Source of the DNA: Carnegiea gigantea
Lineage: Eukaryota; Streptophyta; Magnoliopsida; Caryophyllales; Cactaceae
Direction: 5' to 3'
Length of the DNA: 64,000 nt
NCBI GenBank assembly: GCA_029747015.1
Contig: JAKOGI010001273.1
Location: 93,501-157,500 of the forward strand
Part shown: in pieces, positions 52,395 through 63,800 of the stretch
How positions within the stretch are numbered: position 1 is the stretch's first letter
How the letters are laid out: every line of letters starts with the position of its first letter
Notes under the pieces: model-generated
The model's input: the letters and a program-made list of their open reading frames with translations, nothing else
What the model was told of the DNA's origin: nothing
The model's database searches: none
Program-made: the position numbers and the translations under genes

Positions 52395-52615
52395 TAATAA
52401 TAACAATAATAATAATATAATATCTTAAATCATAATTATCAAGGCTTACTATCAATTTCCTTGAAATTTTACAATAACAAAAACCTGAATTGCAGAGTGA
52501 GAAACCAACTGAATTTTTTTTCACTGAGATGATTAAATGGGATAAATAAATATGAGAAAATCATTGACATATGATAATTAAATAAACAAATATGATTTAG
52601 GGTTGGGCTATTACA
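49873..52615 (-). mobile_element. Solo LTR, 2,743 bp, Tekay/Del-like, inside the CACTA-3 transposase
   Basis: Ends TGTAACACCCCAAATG and GGGTTGGGCTATTACA (TGTAATAGCCCAACCC on the minus strand) are typical Ty3/gypsy LTR termini. The block interrupts the conserved HIEKN|VCDN motif. Text order on the minus strand (AT-rich start, then a GGGCCTAAATCCC phrase, then a GC-rich part) matches the order in the LARD LTRs, so I place it on the minus strand. No PBS, PPT or coding domain inside, hence a solo LTR formed by LTR-LTR recombination. The target duplication is not clean (AAGAA on the left, ACATG on the right). Confidence 0.75.
52312..52417. repeat. (AAT)n microsatellite inside the solo LTR
   Basis: About 35 AAT/ATA triplets with two AAC interruptions near the right end. 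Ile-only open frames on both strands come from it. Confidence 0.95.
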
Positions 52616-54648
52616 ACATGTGTGTGATAATTTATGAGGAACTCTTTTAAATGCGAATAGCAAAAACAGAGATGATGAGAATGTTAGAAACACTCTTCAT
52701 GAGCGAGGTACAAAGCCTCACCTTTGGCTTCAAACACGTCCAAGTCGATATTCACTCATGCTCGTAGCTCCATATTTCGCGTCCTTGGATTAGAAGGGGC
52801 GATTCTTAAAAGCTCTATAAAAACATGAAGTTCCTGATGGATATGGGTCTAACCTCTCTAGATATGTGAATACGAAACAATCACAGCTCTTAAATCTTGA
52901 GAGTCATGATAACCTTGTATTGATGTAAGGCATCCTTCCAGTAGCTTTACAAGAATCACCTGCCATAAAAATTGTTGATCTACTTTCAAACTTGTCTTCC
53001 TCTTTCAAGCACGTGTGCTCTCTAACAATTCATGTGGATGAACTAGATCAAGTACAGTCAAGGCTTATTCTAACTCTTTGTGAAATGGAAAAGGAATTTC
53101 CTCCCACCTTCTTTATGATCATAGTTCATCTATGGATTCATTTGGTAGGAGAGGTCAAACTTGGTAGCCTTGTTCACTATAGATGGATGTACTCCATAAA
53201 AAGGTGAATGGTTCTAATCTTCTATTTTCTTTAATTTTCTCTCCATTTAAGTTCATGATTTATTAGTTATTGCAATTTAGAAAAGGTACTTGGCACATTT
53301 GAAGTATTAAGTAGTAACTATGCCTAGCCAAAAGGCTCAATTGTGGAAGGCTATCTTCTTGAGGAGACTATTGCTTTTTGTTTTGCCTTCTTAGAAGGAT
53401 TGAAACCATCTTCAATAGGGTCAAGAGGAATAATGACTATAATCCTAACATGACCATTGAATGGTTGGGGTGGAGAAACCGTGTCATCTAGGTGAGAAGA
53501 GTTCGAGGCAAGTACACTATTGTGTATTGCTTCATACAGATGAGATAAAGGAGCTTCTTTAGTAAGTATAATTATGCATTACCATAGGTATAATTATGCA
53601 TTACCATAGTGTTGTACCAATTGCTTTTTTATATGAAAAGACATAATCAAATTTGGAAGTCTCTTTTGCTTATCATGTTAGGGAATTCTTACATTACAAG
53701 CAAGTAGTGACATAGTGCTCAGTGCTTGCAAATGAAAAGATCCAAAGTGAGTGGATAATTAATGAATTTGCTGAATGGCTTCAAAATCAAGTTATATTCT
53801 TTCTTTTATAGTTGAGGCCACTATGCTTGCAAAACTGGGAGTTATATCTAACATTGTATAACAAAATTGTTTGGTATTACAGGTGCATCACAATGATGCA
53901 AGCACGGTAGAAGGGAGGTTGAGAAAAGCTCCTGCGGGTGGTGTGAACAATGTAGGATAGAGAATGACAACCTTTCTAATAAATGGCTATAAATTCCAAA
54001 TAGAAGATCGTGAACGTTACTGGAAGACCCAAAATTTACTGACATCTACAAATTAGATTATTATAGGGATTATAAAGTTTGGTCTTTTGTTGTGATTGGG
54101 TAGACATAAACAGGGGTTTAAAAACTTTCACTAATGGCTATGCTTGTGTTAACTTCTCAAACCTCATGCATACAAGTTCATTTTTACATGATGATCATTT
54201 ATTTTCTCATCTCAAGCTCAACAAGTCTTCTACATTGAAGATGAGAAACATAAAGGATAGTTTCATGTAATTAAGACCAAGCCTAGAGATTCATTTAACT
54301 TACGTGAGCATGTGTCATAGTCTTTATAGTCTTAATTTTATAGGCTTTGTTTTCAGTTGTGCCCTTGATTGTACTGGTGACTACTTTGTTGTTTTCTGCA
54401 TTTGATAGTAATGTCTTTTTGGTCAACTTGTTAATTATATGGAATTTTTAATAGTTTATTTGTTTCTCCATTTAGCATGTTTCTAGAGGCATGTTTATTC
54501 ATGGTAGGAACTTTCTAAATGGTCTATGTTTACACATATTTCTGTTTGCTGAAATCCTTTAATATTGAAGGTGTAGCCTCTAATCAAATCATGTTAAACT
54601 TGTTTTTGTGTTCTCTTGTATGGTTAAGTGAAGCATAAAGTTTAGAAG

Positions 54649-56480
54649 ATGAGCTGTAGGAGTAAGAGGACGATCCAACATGCTACTCCTACACCTAAAC
54701 TTGTCCAGTATGCTACTCTTATGCCTACACAACAAATTGGGTGGCCTATTGCATCTAATACTGCTTCAATTCTAGCTCTACAAGAACCATCACCAACTCA
54801 GCTAACAAGATCCACTAGATCATTTAAAGAAATAGTAAAGCATGTGACACCTATTGCAACACTTAAACAACGGCACAATAGCCACTTAGTCAACATGTTC
54901 CTTCAAATGGAGCCCCTAAATACCAATCCAGTCGCCCTCCTCTCTAAGGGCATCACAATCACCACGTTATTCACCTTTTAGCCAACCTAATTCAGCAATG
55001 CAATTAGTTTACAATTCAAGTATGTCACCTTTGTATCCCTCTATTTGTACTAACATGGTGCCATCCTTCATCAATAAGAGTATAGAGATGTAGATATGTT
55101 CTTTCAATCAAAAGCAAATGGTTGTAGGGTTCAAGTTTATAAACTTTTGTGCTTTGGAAAACAATAGTCTTGTTATCATTGTTTAATTGCTAAAAGTACT
55201 TTGCTTGTTAGTTCAATTAAAAGGAATATTTAAGCAGTGTGCTCCACTTACACCTGTTGGACCATTAAAAACAAAGGTACATCGACCACTAGTTCGGCTT
55301 GATTCTTTAAATGGAGCCTCCCAAGCATCATCGTAATCAGATTTATGTGCTAAGGTATCATGACCACCACTTCAATCACCCCTTAGCTAGCCTAATTCAA
55401 CATCATAGTTAGTTGACAATTCAGATATATCACTTTTGTCTTCCTTGATGTATTTGCTTAAACATGATCCCATCTATCACCAACAGGAAACTAGATAGGA
55501 GGATGTGATCTTGTGATCAAAAGCAAAAGGTTTTATATTATATGTTCATAAATGTTTTTACTTTTAAAACCCTATAGTTTTTCTATCCTTGTCTAATTAG
55601 TGAAATTGTTTGACTTGTTAATTCCATAGAAAGAAGCAGTTAAGGAAGATCCTCCACCTATACCTATTAGAGAGCTTAAAACAAAGGTGTAATAGCCACT
55701 TGTTCGGCCGATTTCCTTCAATGAAACCTCACAAGTATTGCCTAGTTAGCTTCCTCTAGTAAGCGATCAGGATCACCGGTTCAAGCACCTCTTAGCCAGC
55801 CCAGCATCACAGCCTAGTACAACATTATAGCTAGTTAGCAACTCAGGTATGTCACTTTTCTTCCTTAGTTGCTAAAAGTGTCATACTTGTTAATTCCAAT
55901 ATTTTAGCTCGTGTTAAATTTCTAAACATTGTTTTGCACTGCTCTTTACCACGTCTTGAGCAGCCACCTTCAGCATTAACACTTGTCCGGCCTCCTTTCA
56001 CTACTGGTGTATTAAAGCCTGTACAAAAGCCCTGTTTTACTGCTACAGCGACACCTCCTCCAATTCACCCATCTAAAATAACCTTTGGACCTTTTGTTCA
56101 CTCTCCTTCATTATAGGATAGGATCCACCTATCCAACACTCTTCCAATGTTGGAGCTTTGCAGCTACGCGCATCAAGCATACTACCATCAGAACTGAATG
56201 CTCACCTATTGTTAAAGTTCCTAGAGCAACACAGCCAGTAATGCAGTTATAAATAGGCTAATCTAGTCATGCAAGCAAGGAATCATCCTCAGATGGCAAT
56301 AATGACCATTTATTAAGAAGCAATAAAAGTAGCTCTAAATCTATACACCAAGGAAGTGGTCGTGCCCCTGCTTCTGGGAAGAAAAAATTCATTTATTTCT
56401 AAGAGTACAAGATCATTTGATCAAATTCGAAAATAGAGAGATAAGATAGACTTTGATGAAAAAGAGCAAGTCCTCACCAT
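54649..56480 (+). pseudogene. Second gene of CACTA-3, remnant
   Basis: An ATG at 54649 opens a Ser/Thr/Pro/Gln-rich frame of 110 codons (MSCRSKRTIQHATPTPK), followed by repeated exon-like blocks and, at 56330-56480, GSGRAPASGKKKF then RDKIDFDEKEQVLTIGK, resembling the conserved start of TNPA-type coding exons. Position after the TNP2 remnant supports the call. Frames are broken, and the middle is a tandem duplication. No Transposase_24 signature is left. Confidence 0.5.
54866..55915 (+). repeat. ~405-bp tandem repeat (about 2.5 units) with exon and intron parts
   Basis: Matching landmarks recur at intervals of about 402-412 bp: CAATAGCCACTTAGTC / TCGACCACTAGTTCGG / TAATAGCCACTTGTTCGG near 54876, 55280 and 55692, and ACAATTCAAGTATGTCACC / ACAATTCAGATATATCACT / GCAACTCAGGTATGTCACT near 55010, 55418 and 55841. 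Each unit joins a coding-like Pro/Ser part to an intron-like part containing AGGTATGTC- or AGATATATC-type donors. The last unit is partial. Confidence 0.8.
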
Positions 56481-57000
56481 TGGTAAAGTTTACTCATCTT
56501 TTTTTGTTTTTCTATTTAATAAGTTCCAACTTCCAACAACTATGAACTTTCTTAAGTTATCAAGTTTAAGCTGCAAATGTTACTTTTCTTATCATTGTTT
56601 TTTTTTTTCAATTTGTTGAAATTAATTCTTTATTATCTTCAAAATGAGCATGCATATGAGAACGAGGTTAGTACGAGAATAAGATGATTAGTTTCTTACA
56701 GCCAACCTGTTACATATAGGAACGTCCCTAAACTCAAATAATAAAAACACTAGGCTTAGATATTATATTTTTCAAGCCAAATGTTTTAGGAAATAATTTC
56801 TGATTTTTTACTGCAGATGCACACAGCACACATCTTGCATCTTGCACATGTGTAATTGGTTCCTTTGGTCCATCTTCTAACCACTATGTGCATGTTCCTT
56901 TATCTACATGTTTGTCACAGATGATCTAGGGAATGAGAAGGTGATAAATGGAAAGAATAAACATTGAGATGCCATGCATTACAAAAAAGGGGGTGAGATT
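56481..57000. other. Non-coding tail of CACTA-3 or flank
   Basis: AT-rich, no gene seen. A CACTA right terminus was looked for here and not found. Confidence 0.3.
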
Positions 57001-58924
57001 TGTTGGTAGATGTTTGCAGTAAGGAAGAGGAAATGTCATCCTCTGGGATAGTGGGAGATTTGCCAAAGTTTGTCTCAATTTTGAGTGAGGTTCGATTCGA
57101 TTAACTAAGCTAAGTTACCCTAAAATGCAAATTTAAACTAACTGTGCTACAAATGAGGGTTCAAAGTATAACCCAAATAATAGAAATTAAGCTAACCTAG
57201 CTATCATCAAACAAAGCACAAACAATAAGCATTTGGCACATAAAAGGGTGATTGGGGCTCGAGATAGCCCGTGGGATATGGTCACAATAAATCCTAATAG
57301 TCCTCGATAGATCACCCATAAAAAAAGAAAATCTATCCTAAATCAAGTACTAATCCTAATAATAAGCAATAAAAATGAAGAGAGAGAAAATTACTCACGA
57401 ATCAAACTTCTCTGATGATGGGTTTTTCATGATCAATATGCTTCTTATCAACACCTAATCACCCTAGAACAACAATCAATGCTCAATTTTAACGTCTAAT
57501 GTTGATTCTTGAATCTTGAAAAGTCCAACCCAAAGTTGAAATGTTGAAGATAAGAATGAATAAGGGAAATGTAAAGAAAAGATGAATAAGTTTTGAGTAT
57601 ATTAAGGGTTTAAATCTATTGGAATTGATCCCATAATCTCTCCAAAACCCTTAATACATCAAAACTCATATTTGGAAATGATTTTTGACTGCCTAAAAAC
57701 AGAGAATTTATAGGCATTTAGCAGAGAGAAATTAAGAATGGGTGCTAATGAAAGAAGAGCATCAATAAATTGTAAGAAATCAACCAAAGATCAAATTTTA
57801 TTAATGGAGAATAGAAAGTCTACAATGGCTAACTAGAGAGAAAAAAATACTGATAAACCTTAGATAAACACTAAAACTTTTGCTACTCCACTTTTTATAA
57901 GCCTAATCCTAATTTTCATACAACTGACACTGTAGGTTACCATGGGCGTGCTATGTGGCATAAGGGCTTCATGCCAAATTTCTATGTCCTAACCTGGACC
58001 CTGCTAAAAAACAGGGGTGGCACAGGCGTGCCATATGGCAAGGGCCGCCCATGCCAAATCTCTTTTTGTTGTTTTTCTTCCCTTCTCTAGTTCTTGGCAT
58101 ACCCTGAGTAGCTTTGGCACACCATGAAGATTCTTCTTAGCACTCCCAATCTTCTAGGCTTCTAACTGAGTTGATATTTGCTCCTAATTCGAACTTTCTT
58201 CACTTAGCTCCTACAAAGTACAAAACGCTAATTAATAACTACATTAGTGGTTATTTCCAAATTAAAATCAAGCATAAGGAAGGTCAAAACTATGTCGGTT
58301 AGAACCAAACAAATATCCCCACACTTAGATTTTACTCGTCCTCAAGTAAAGCACGCGAAAACCACCTTTTCACAAGTGTAACAATTGGATTTAGGGTATG
58401 CAATAAGCCCTTTAAACCCTTTGGTCTCCTAAATAGATGAGTGTGGTCTCGTGATGGTTTAAGGAAGACAAACCCACAAAGTCTTTAAAGAAGGAGAAAG
58501 AAAAGAGAAAGAAAAAGGGAATTTTTTAAATTTTTTTCACAAACTTTCATAAAGCAACATCTATAGGGTAATCATACACTCCTTAAATCAATAACTCATT
58601 CTAATAATAAAGAAACACATAGCACAAGTATGGGGTTACACAATCAAGATCCTTGGCCCTTCTAGATGACAATCCTACATTTGTTCTAACCTTTTTCAAT
58701 GATAAGTAAGCAATGGTTAGCTCACTTTAGGTTATTTAGAGCTCTCCTCTCAAGTGTTTTGAAAAGATGATACGTTTCTACTCATGCTCAACTCCAAAGA
58801 TGCACTCTTCCGTAAGTTTGGCCTAGTTCTCATTCTCCACCACTAGAATGTATGTGCAATTTGATGATCAAGAGGATTTTTTATAGGTTATAGCATGGTT
58901 CAGGTTATGGATTGAGTAAGGGAT
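57000..58924 (-). other. Retrotransposon-like non-coding block (Ty3/gypsy Tat style, minus strand)
   Basis: On the minus strand CTTGAGGACGAGTAAAATCT then AAGTGTGGGGATA (58312-58350) is wording commonly seen just after the pol stop of plant Tat-clade gypsy elements. The rest is long non-coding text with GGCATG / TGCCAAA words at 57950-58110. No pol motif or LTR ends found, so class is tentative. Confidence 0.3.
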
Positions 58925-59470
58925 CACTGCAACAAATTATCACTTGTGCCATGGAAGGATTCGTTGCACAAGTACAGAATTCTCATGGTGATAACCCCTT
59001 GCCACTGAAATATTACCAAGTGACACTTGTGGCACAAGTAAATGTGGAAAGATCATTGCCATAGGAAAATACATGTCATGGCTGCGGTGAAAAGTTTAGC
59101 TACAGGGGTATCCATGGAAAATGAGTTTCTTTAGCCACAGAAGCACGCGTAGCAAATTTGTTTGTAGCCACAAGAGTTTCCATGGCAAACTAGTTCTTGA
59201 AGCCACGGGTGCTCTATGGAAAACTACTTTTAGGCATAATACTGACTGTGGCAAGCTAGTTCTTTTAGCCATGAAAGAACCATGGCAAGTTGGCTTCTAG
59301 CCACGAGGGTACCTATAGCCAACTAGTTTTTAGCCACAAGGGTAATTTTGGCAAGTCTGCTTCTTGCCACATGTATAACAGTGGCAAACCAATCCTTTAG
59401 CTGCAAGTATACCCATGGCAAAGCCACCTCTAGCCATGATGAACAACCATGGCTAGTTCATCGTATTTAC
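58925..59470 (+). mobile_element. Left end and subterminal array of a fourth CACTA-like element
   Basis: CACTGCAACAAATTATCACT at 58925 resembles a CACTA terminus, and is followed by about a dozen degenerate units of 35-45 bp of the form TAGCCACNNGGGTACC-ATGGCAAACTAGTT, in a mixture of orientations since GCCAC/GTGGC and CCATGG are partly self-complementary. Such arrays next to a CACT terminus are the subterminal regions of CACTA elements. No transposase or right end in the window. A Mutator-like end is the alternative. Confidence 0.55.
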
Positions 59471-60800
59471 CCCCTAATCATGGAAAATAGTTTGAAATGG
59501 GTGTCTAATGTGCTAATATATGTAACATATAACCTGACTTATTCAAATAAAACATAGGTAGAATGATGAAAATAGTTGATCATATTGCACATATATAATG
59601 ATAAACATTTTTTAATATGATGTCTCGAAGATTTAAAAACATCCTAGAATTGATACATAATGTGCATAAAAGACACTAAACAACTTTGAATCCTTGGGAA
59701 ATCAACATTGTCGTAATCAAGTTTGAAGCCAAGAAAATCTCATATAAAAATATCCAATATCGGCATCAGCTGCAAGATATAAGAACCATTGGAGAGCAAT
59801 ATACTGTCACATTAGCGTACTTAAAAGAATTCTAGATCATATTGAAGAGTTCACATGTACAGAACCAAAACTAATCTTGACAACCATGTTTTAAAGTAAA
59901 GTACAAAAAAATGGTAAAAAGAAATGAGAAACAAAAAAGAAGACGAAAATTAAATATATAAGTTTTCAGCGTCTTCTCTTAAATAATATAAAATGGGTGT
60001 CAGTCTTCATGAAACAACAAATAGTAATGAACAAACTTTAGAATTTCCCAAACCATCCTCATGAAGCATGATGTAGCCCTAATTACAAATTAGTTCATGA
60101 TTTTCCCTTTCCTAATGCAGGAAGGCAAAGGGAGAGAGAATGATCTATCATGCAGCTAGAAACATCTGCACTTTCCCTCATTCAAAGCTTCTTATTACCA
60201 TTAAAAGGATATGTTTGCTATAACCTGAGAGTTCTTACAAACACCTTTGAATCTGTAACTGCACAGGACATATCTTTCTTCTAAGAGAAGTTTTGCTATT
60301 AGTAGAGACAATGCATAACCACTATAAGATAATGGTAATGTTTACTATGAATAGATTTACATCAAACCCTGAAGCAAAAAAAGTCTGAGGACCACTTTTA
60401 AGATGCCTGCTAAAAACCACTCCTTCTGGGTATATATGTACATCACATTCAACATTCGAAGTCTAAAAGAACCATCAAATTCACTGCAATTCAATGAGTG
60501 TCTTTCCACAAAACTTGGAGGGGATTGTTGAAATTCACTGCAAATCAAATTCAATGCTCTGAGTTAAGTTGTGTAGCACAAATGATTCCTCAACATGAAT
60601 TTCACAAAAACAAAAAAGACCCTTGCATAATCTATCATAGTAGTCGTGTATCACAGTGTGGATGGAGAAAAACCTTTAAATACGAAACATATTAGTATTT
60701 CCTATTGATAAAAAAATGTAAATGATTTTAGAGTTATGTATAAACAAAAAACATATATTGCTTGAGGTTGTGAGGTAAAGTAACCCTTTACCATAGCAAG
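59471..60800. other. Gene-free stretch between CACTA-4 end and gypsy pol
   Basis: AT-rich. A phrase ATTCACTGCAA(A)T(C)AA-ATTCAATG occurs at 60478 and 60534 as a short direct repeat. No protein family or terminus recognised. Confidence 0.4.
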
Positions 60801-60809
60801 CTAACCCCA

Positions 60810-63800
60810 ACACTCTCTAGCAGTAGCTGGGCAAACCAGGAAACGGGGGACAATAGAGACAGCAGAATTACCAGAGTGGGGGTGGCCAGGCAGCCAATCC
60901 GTACTATGAGAACCGACCATCGCAGCAGCATCAGACCAGGCCTGCCAACCAACAGCCATAAAATACTGGGGCAGAGCATATGTGATGCGCCAGGAAGAAG
61001 TTGAGGGAGCTCTGAATGTGGTGACTGGTACTTTCTCTATCCATGATAGACCAGTACATGTTTTATTTGATTCGGATGCGACGCACTCTTTTATATCTGC
61101 AAAGTTAGTGGAGGCCCTAGGGTTAACTCCAATTAGTGGACCCCCTTTATTCTCTATAACTCTCCCAAATGGAAGGGTGGTAGGGTGCAAGGAATTTTAT
61201 GAGAACTGTCCAATTAGGATGTATGAGCAGTTATTCCTAGCAGACCTATACAAATTTGCATTAATTGACTTTTGGGTTATATTGGGAATGGATTGACTAG
61301 CAAGGTACCAAGCCCAAATTAACTGCCCAAAACAGAGGATAACTCTAAAAGGACCCAATGGGAAGAGGATAGTCTACAAGGGGAAGGCGCCTAAGACTGG
61401 GGTGACACTTATCACTGCACTGAAGGCTAGTAAATTATTGGGACGAGGGTGCGAGGAGTTCCTGTGTAATGTAGTAGAAACTGCGGCTAGGGAACCGTTT
61501 CTCCAGGACATTCCAGCAGCCCGAGAGTTTTCGGATGTCTTCCCGGAGAAGATTCCAGGCATGCCACCCATTAGGGAGGTTGAATTCTGCATTGACCTAG
61601 TGATAGGTGCCACTTCTGTCTCTGAAGCACCTCATCGGATGGCACCAGCTGAGCTTATGGAACTAAAGGCACAGCTTGAGGAACTCTTAGAAAAAGGGTA
61701 TATCTGTCCTAGTACATCTCCATGGGGAGCCCCAGTATTATTTGTGAAGAAGAAGGGCAGGACCTTGAGGTTGTGTATGGACTATAGAGAGTAGAACAAG
61801 CTTACGGTGAAGAACCGCTGCCCTCTGCCCAGGATAGATGACCTCTTCGATCAACTGAGAGGTGCGGGAACTTTCTCTAAGATAGATCTCTGTTCGGGGT
61901 ATCACCAGCTCCGGATTAAGGAGGAGGATATACCTAAGACTGCATTTCGCACCCGGTATGAACACTATGAGTTCGTAGTAATGCCTTTCGGATTCACAAA
62001 CGCCCCAACGGCATTCATGGACTTATGAATAGGGTATTTAAGCCATATCTGGATCAGTTCATTGTGGTGTTCATAGACGACATTTTGATTTATTCAAAGA
62101 CCCCACAAGAGCACAACCGCCATTTGAGGATTATTTTAGAGATACTGAGGGAGAACGAACTATATGCTAAGCTAAAACAGTGTGAGTTTTGGTTGAGTAA
62201 AGTAGCATTTCTAGGGCACGTGGTGTCTCATGAGGGAGTATCAGTGGACCTGCAGAAAATAGGGGCTGTCACGAATTGGCCAAGACCTAAGAACCCTACC
62301 GAAGTAAGAAGCTTTTTGGGTCTGGCAGGATACTATCGTAGATTTGTTCAGGATTTCTCAAAAATCGCCACACCACTAACCAATTTGACTAAGAAAGTCA
62401 CCAAGTATGAATGGACAGACCGTTGTGAAGAAGTCTTCCAGGAGCTTAAGAAGAGATTGACGAGTGCACCCATACTAGCCTTACCCACCAGTGGCAAAGA
62501 TTTTATGGTATATAGTGATGCATCCAAGAACGGGCTGGGATGTATGTTGATGCAAGAGGAGCGTGTCATGATCTATGCCTCTCGGCAGGAAAAAACACAT
62601 GAGCGGAACTACCTAACTCACGATCTGAAATTAGCAGTCGTAGTGTTTGCCCTTAAGATTTAGAGGCACTATTTATATGGAGTACATTGCAAGATCTTCA
62701 CTGATCACCAGAGTTTGAAGTATCTGTTCTCGTAGAAAGACCTGAATCTAAGACAAACTAGGTGGCTGGAGTTTCTTAAGGACTACGATGTTGACTTCCA
62801 ATACTATCCGGGGAAGGCTAATGTGGTAGCTGACGCATTGAGTCGTAGGCCCTACCCTACACTAAACTGCATAATGGTACTACCCAAGGATCTGTGTGAC
62901 GTTTTCTACAAGATAGAGATTAATGTGGTGATACGAGGGAATAAATCGGTGTTATGCACCTTGGAAGTACGACTGACCCTTGTAGAAGAGATTAGGGCAG
63001 CATAGGTCATAGACCCCCAATTGGAGAGGATTAGGGAGGAAGTACTAATGGGAAAGGCCCTAGGGTTTGTGATCCACGAGGATGGCACCTTGAGGTTTCA
63101 CAATCGGGTGTGTGTACCGGCTGTGGAAGATCTTAAGAGAAGGATCCTAGATGAAGGACACAATACTCCCCATTCTGTACGCCCTGGCGAAAACAAATTA
63201 TATAAGGACTTGAAGCAAACATTCTGGTGGAGTAATATGAAGCAGGAAGTAGCTGAGTACGTAGCCAGATGTTTAACATGTCAGCAAGTAAAGATGGAAC
63301 ACCAAAGGCCTGCAAGGCTCTTACAACCGTTGGAAGTCCCTGAGTGGAAGTGGGACTCCGTGTCTATGGACTTCGTGGTAGGACTGCACCTACACAGAAG
63401 AAAAATAATGCGATCTGGGTGATTGTGAATAGACTCACAAAAATGGCTCATTTCATAGCCATGAGGAACACATGGACAATGGACCAGTTGGCTCGAGCCT
63501 ATTTGGAAGAGATAGTTTGACTACATGGTGTGCCTAGCTCAACAGTGTCTGACCGGGATACAAGGTTTCAGTCGGGGTTCTGGCAGAGTTGCAAGACGCA
63601 TTTGGAACTTTACTATGCTTTAGTACAGCATTCCACTTAGCAACAGATGGACAAACAGAGCGTACAATTTAGACCTTGGAAGACATGTTACGGGCGTGCG
63701 CTTTAGACTTTAAGAGGGCTTGGGATGAGCAGTTGGCCTTAATAGAGTTCTCATATAACAATAGCTACCTCTCCAACATTAAAATGGCTCCATACGAAGC

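Larger units (their letters stand above)
48030..54320 (+). pseudogene. TNP2-type transposase of CACTA-3, decayed and split by a solo LTR
   Basis: An older TNP2 copy with many stops. In order: Transpos_assoc remnant (WIELPNNHPVYV, KCKLDKWLPIDEVKQHL near 48060-48230), YKKLMEAGNEDYAGC near 48550, tnp2 pieces (INACQNDCIY, RWHDRDYVKGGKLRHLA, INIDLYLHPLTYELKMLWKG, YAMLSRWSAKGYKACL, LGHQRWLPHNHPY) and RYNLNVVHIEKN at about 49870. There a 2.74-kb LTR cuts the gene. It resumes at 52616 with VCDN, then VPDGYGSNLSRYV, a DUF4218 part (52990-53200: LTLCEMEKEFPPTFFMIIVHL) and a DUF4216-like part to about 54320. Closest in wording to the CACTA-1 transposase, but with more damage. Confidence 0.8.

Noticed and set aside
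52168..52524. 118-codon minus-strand frame with a long Ile run
   Set aside because: Translation of an (AAT)n microsatellite inside an LTR.
60801..61190. 129-codon minus-strand open frame
   Set aside because: It is antisense to the protease region of the gypsy pol, which has clear family motifs on the plus strand.
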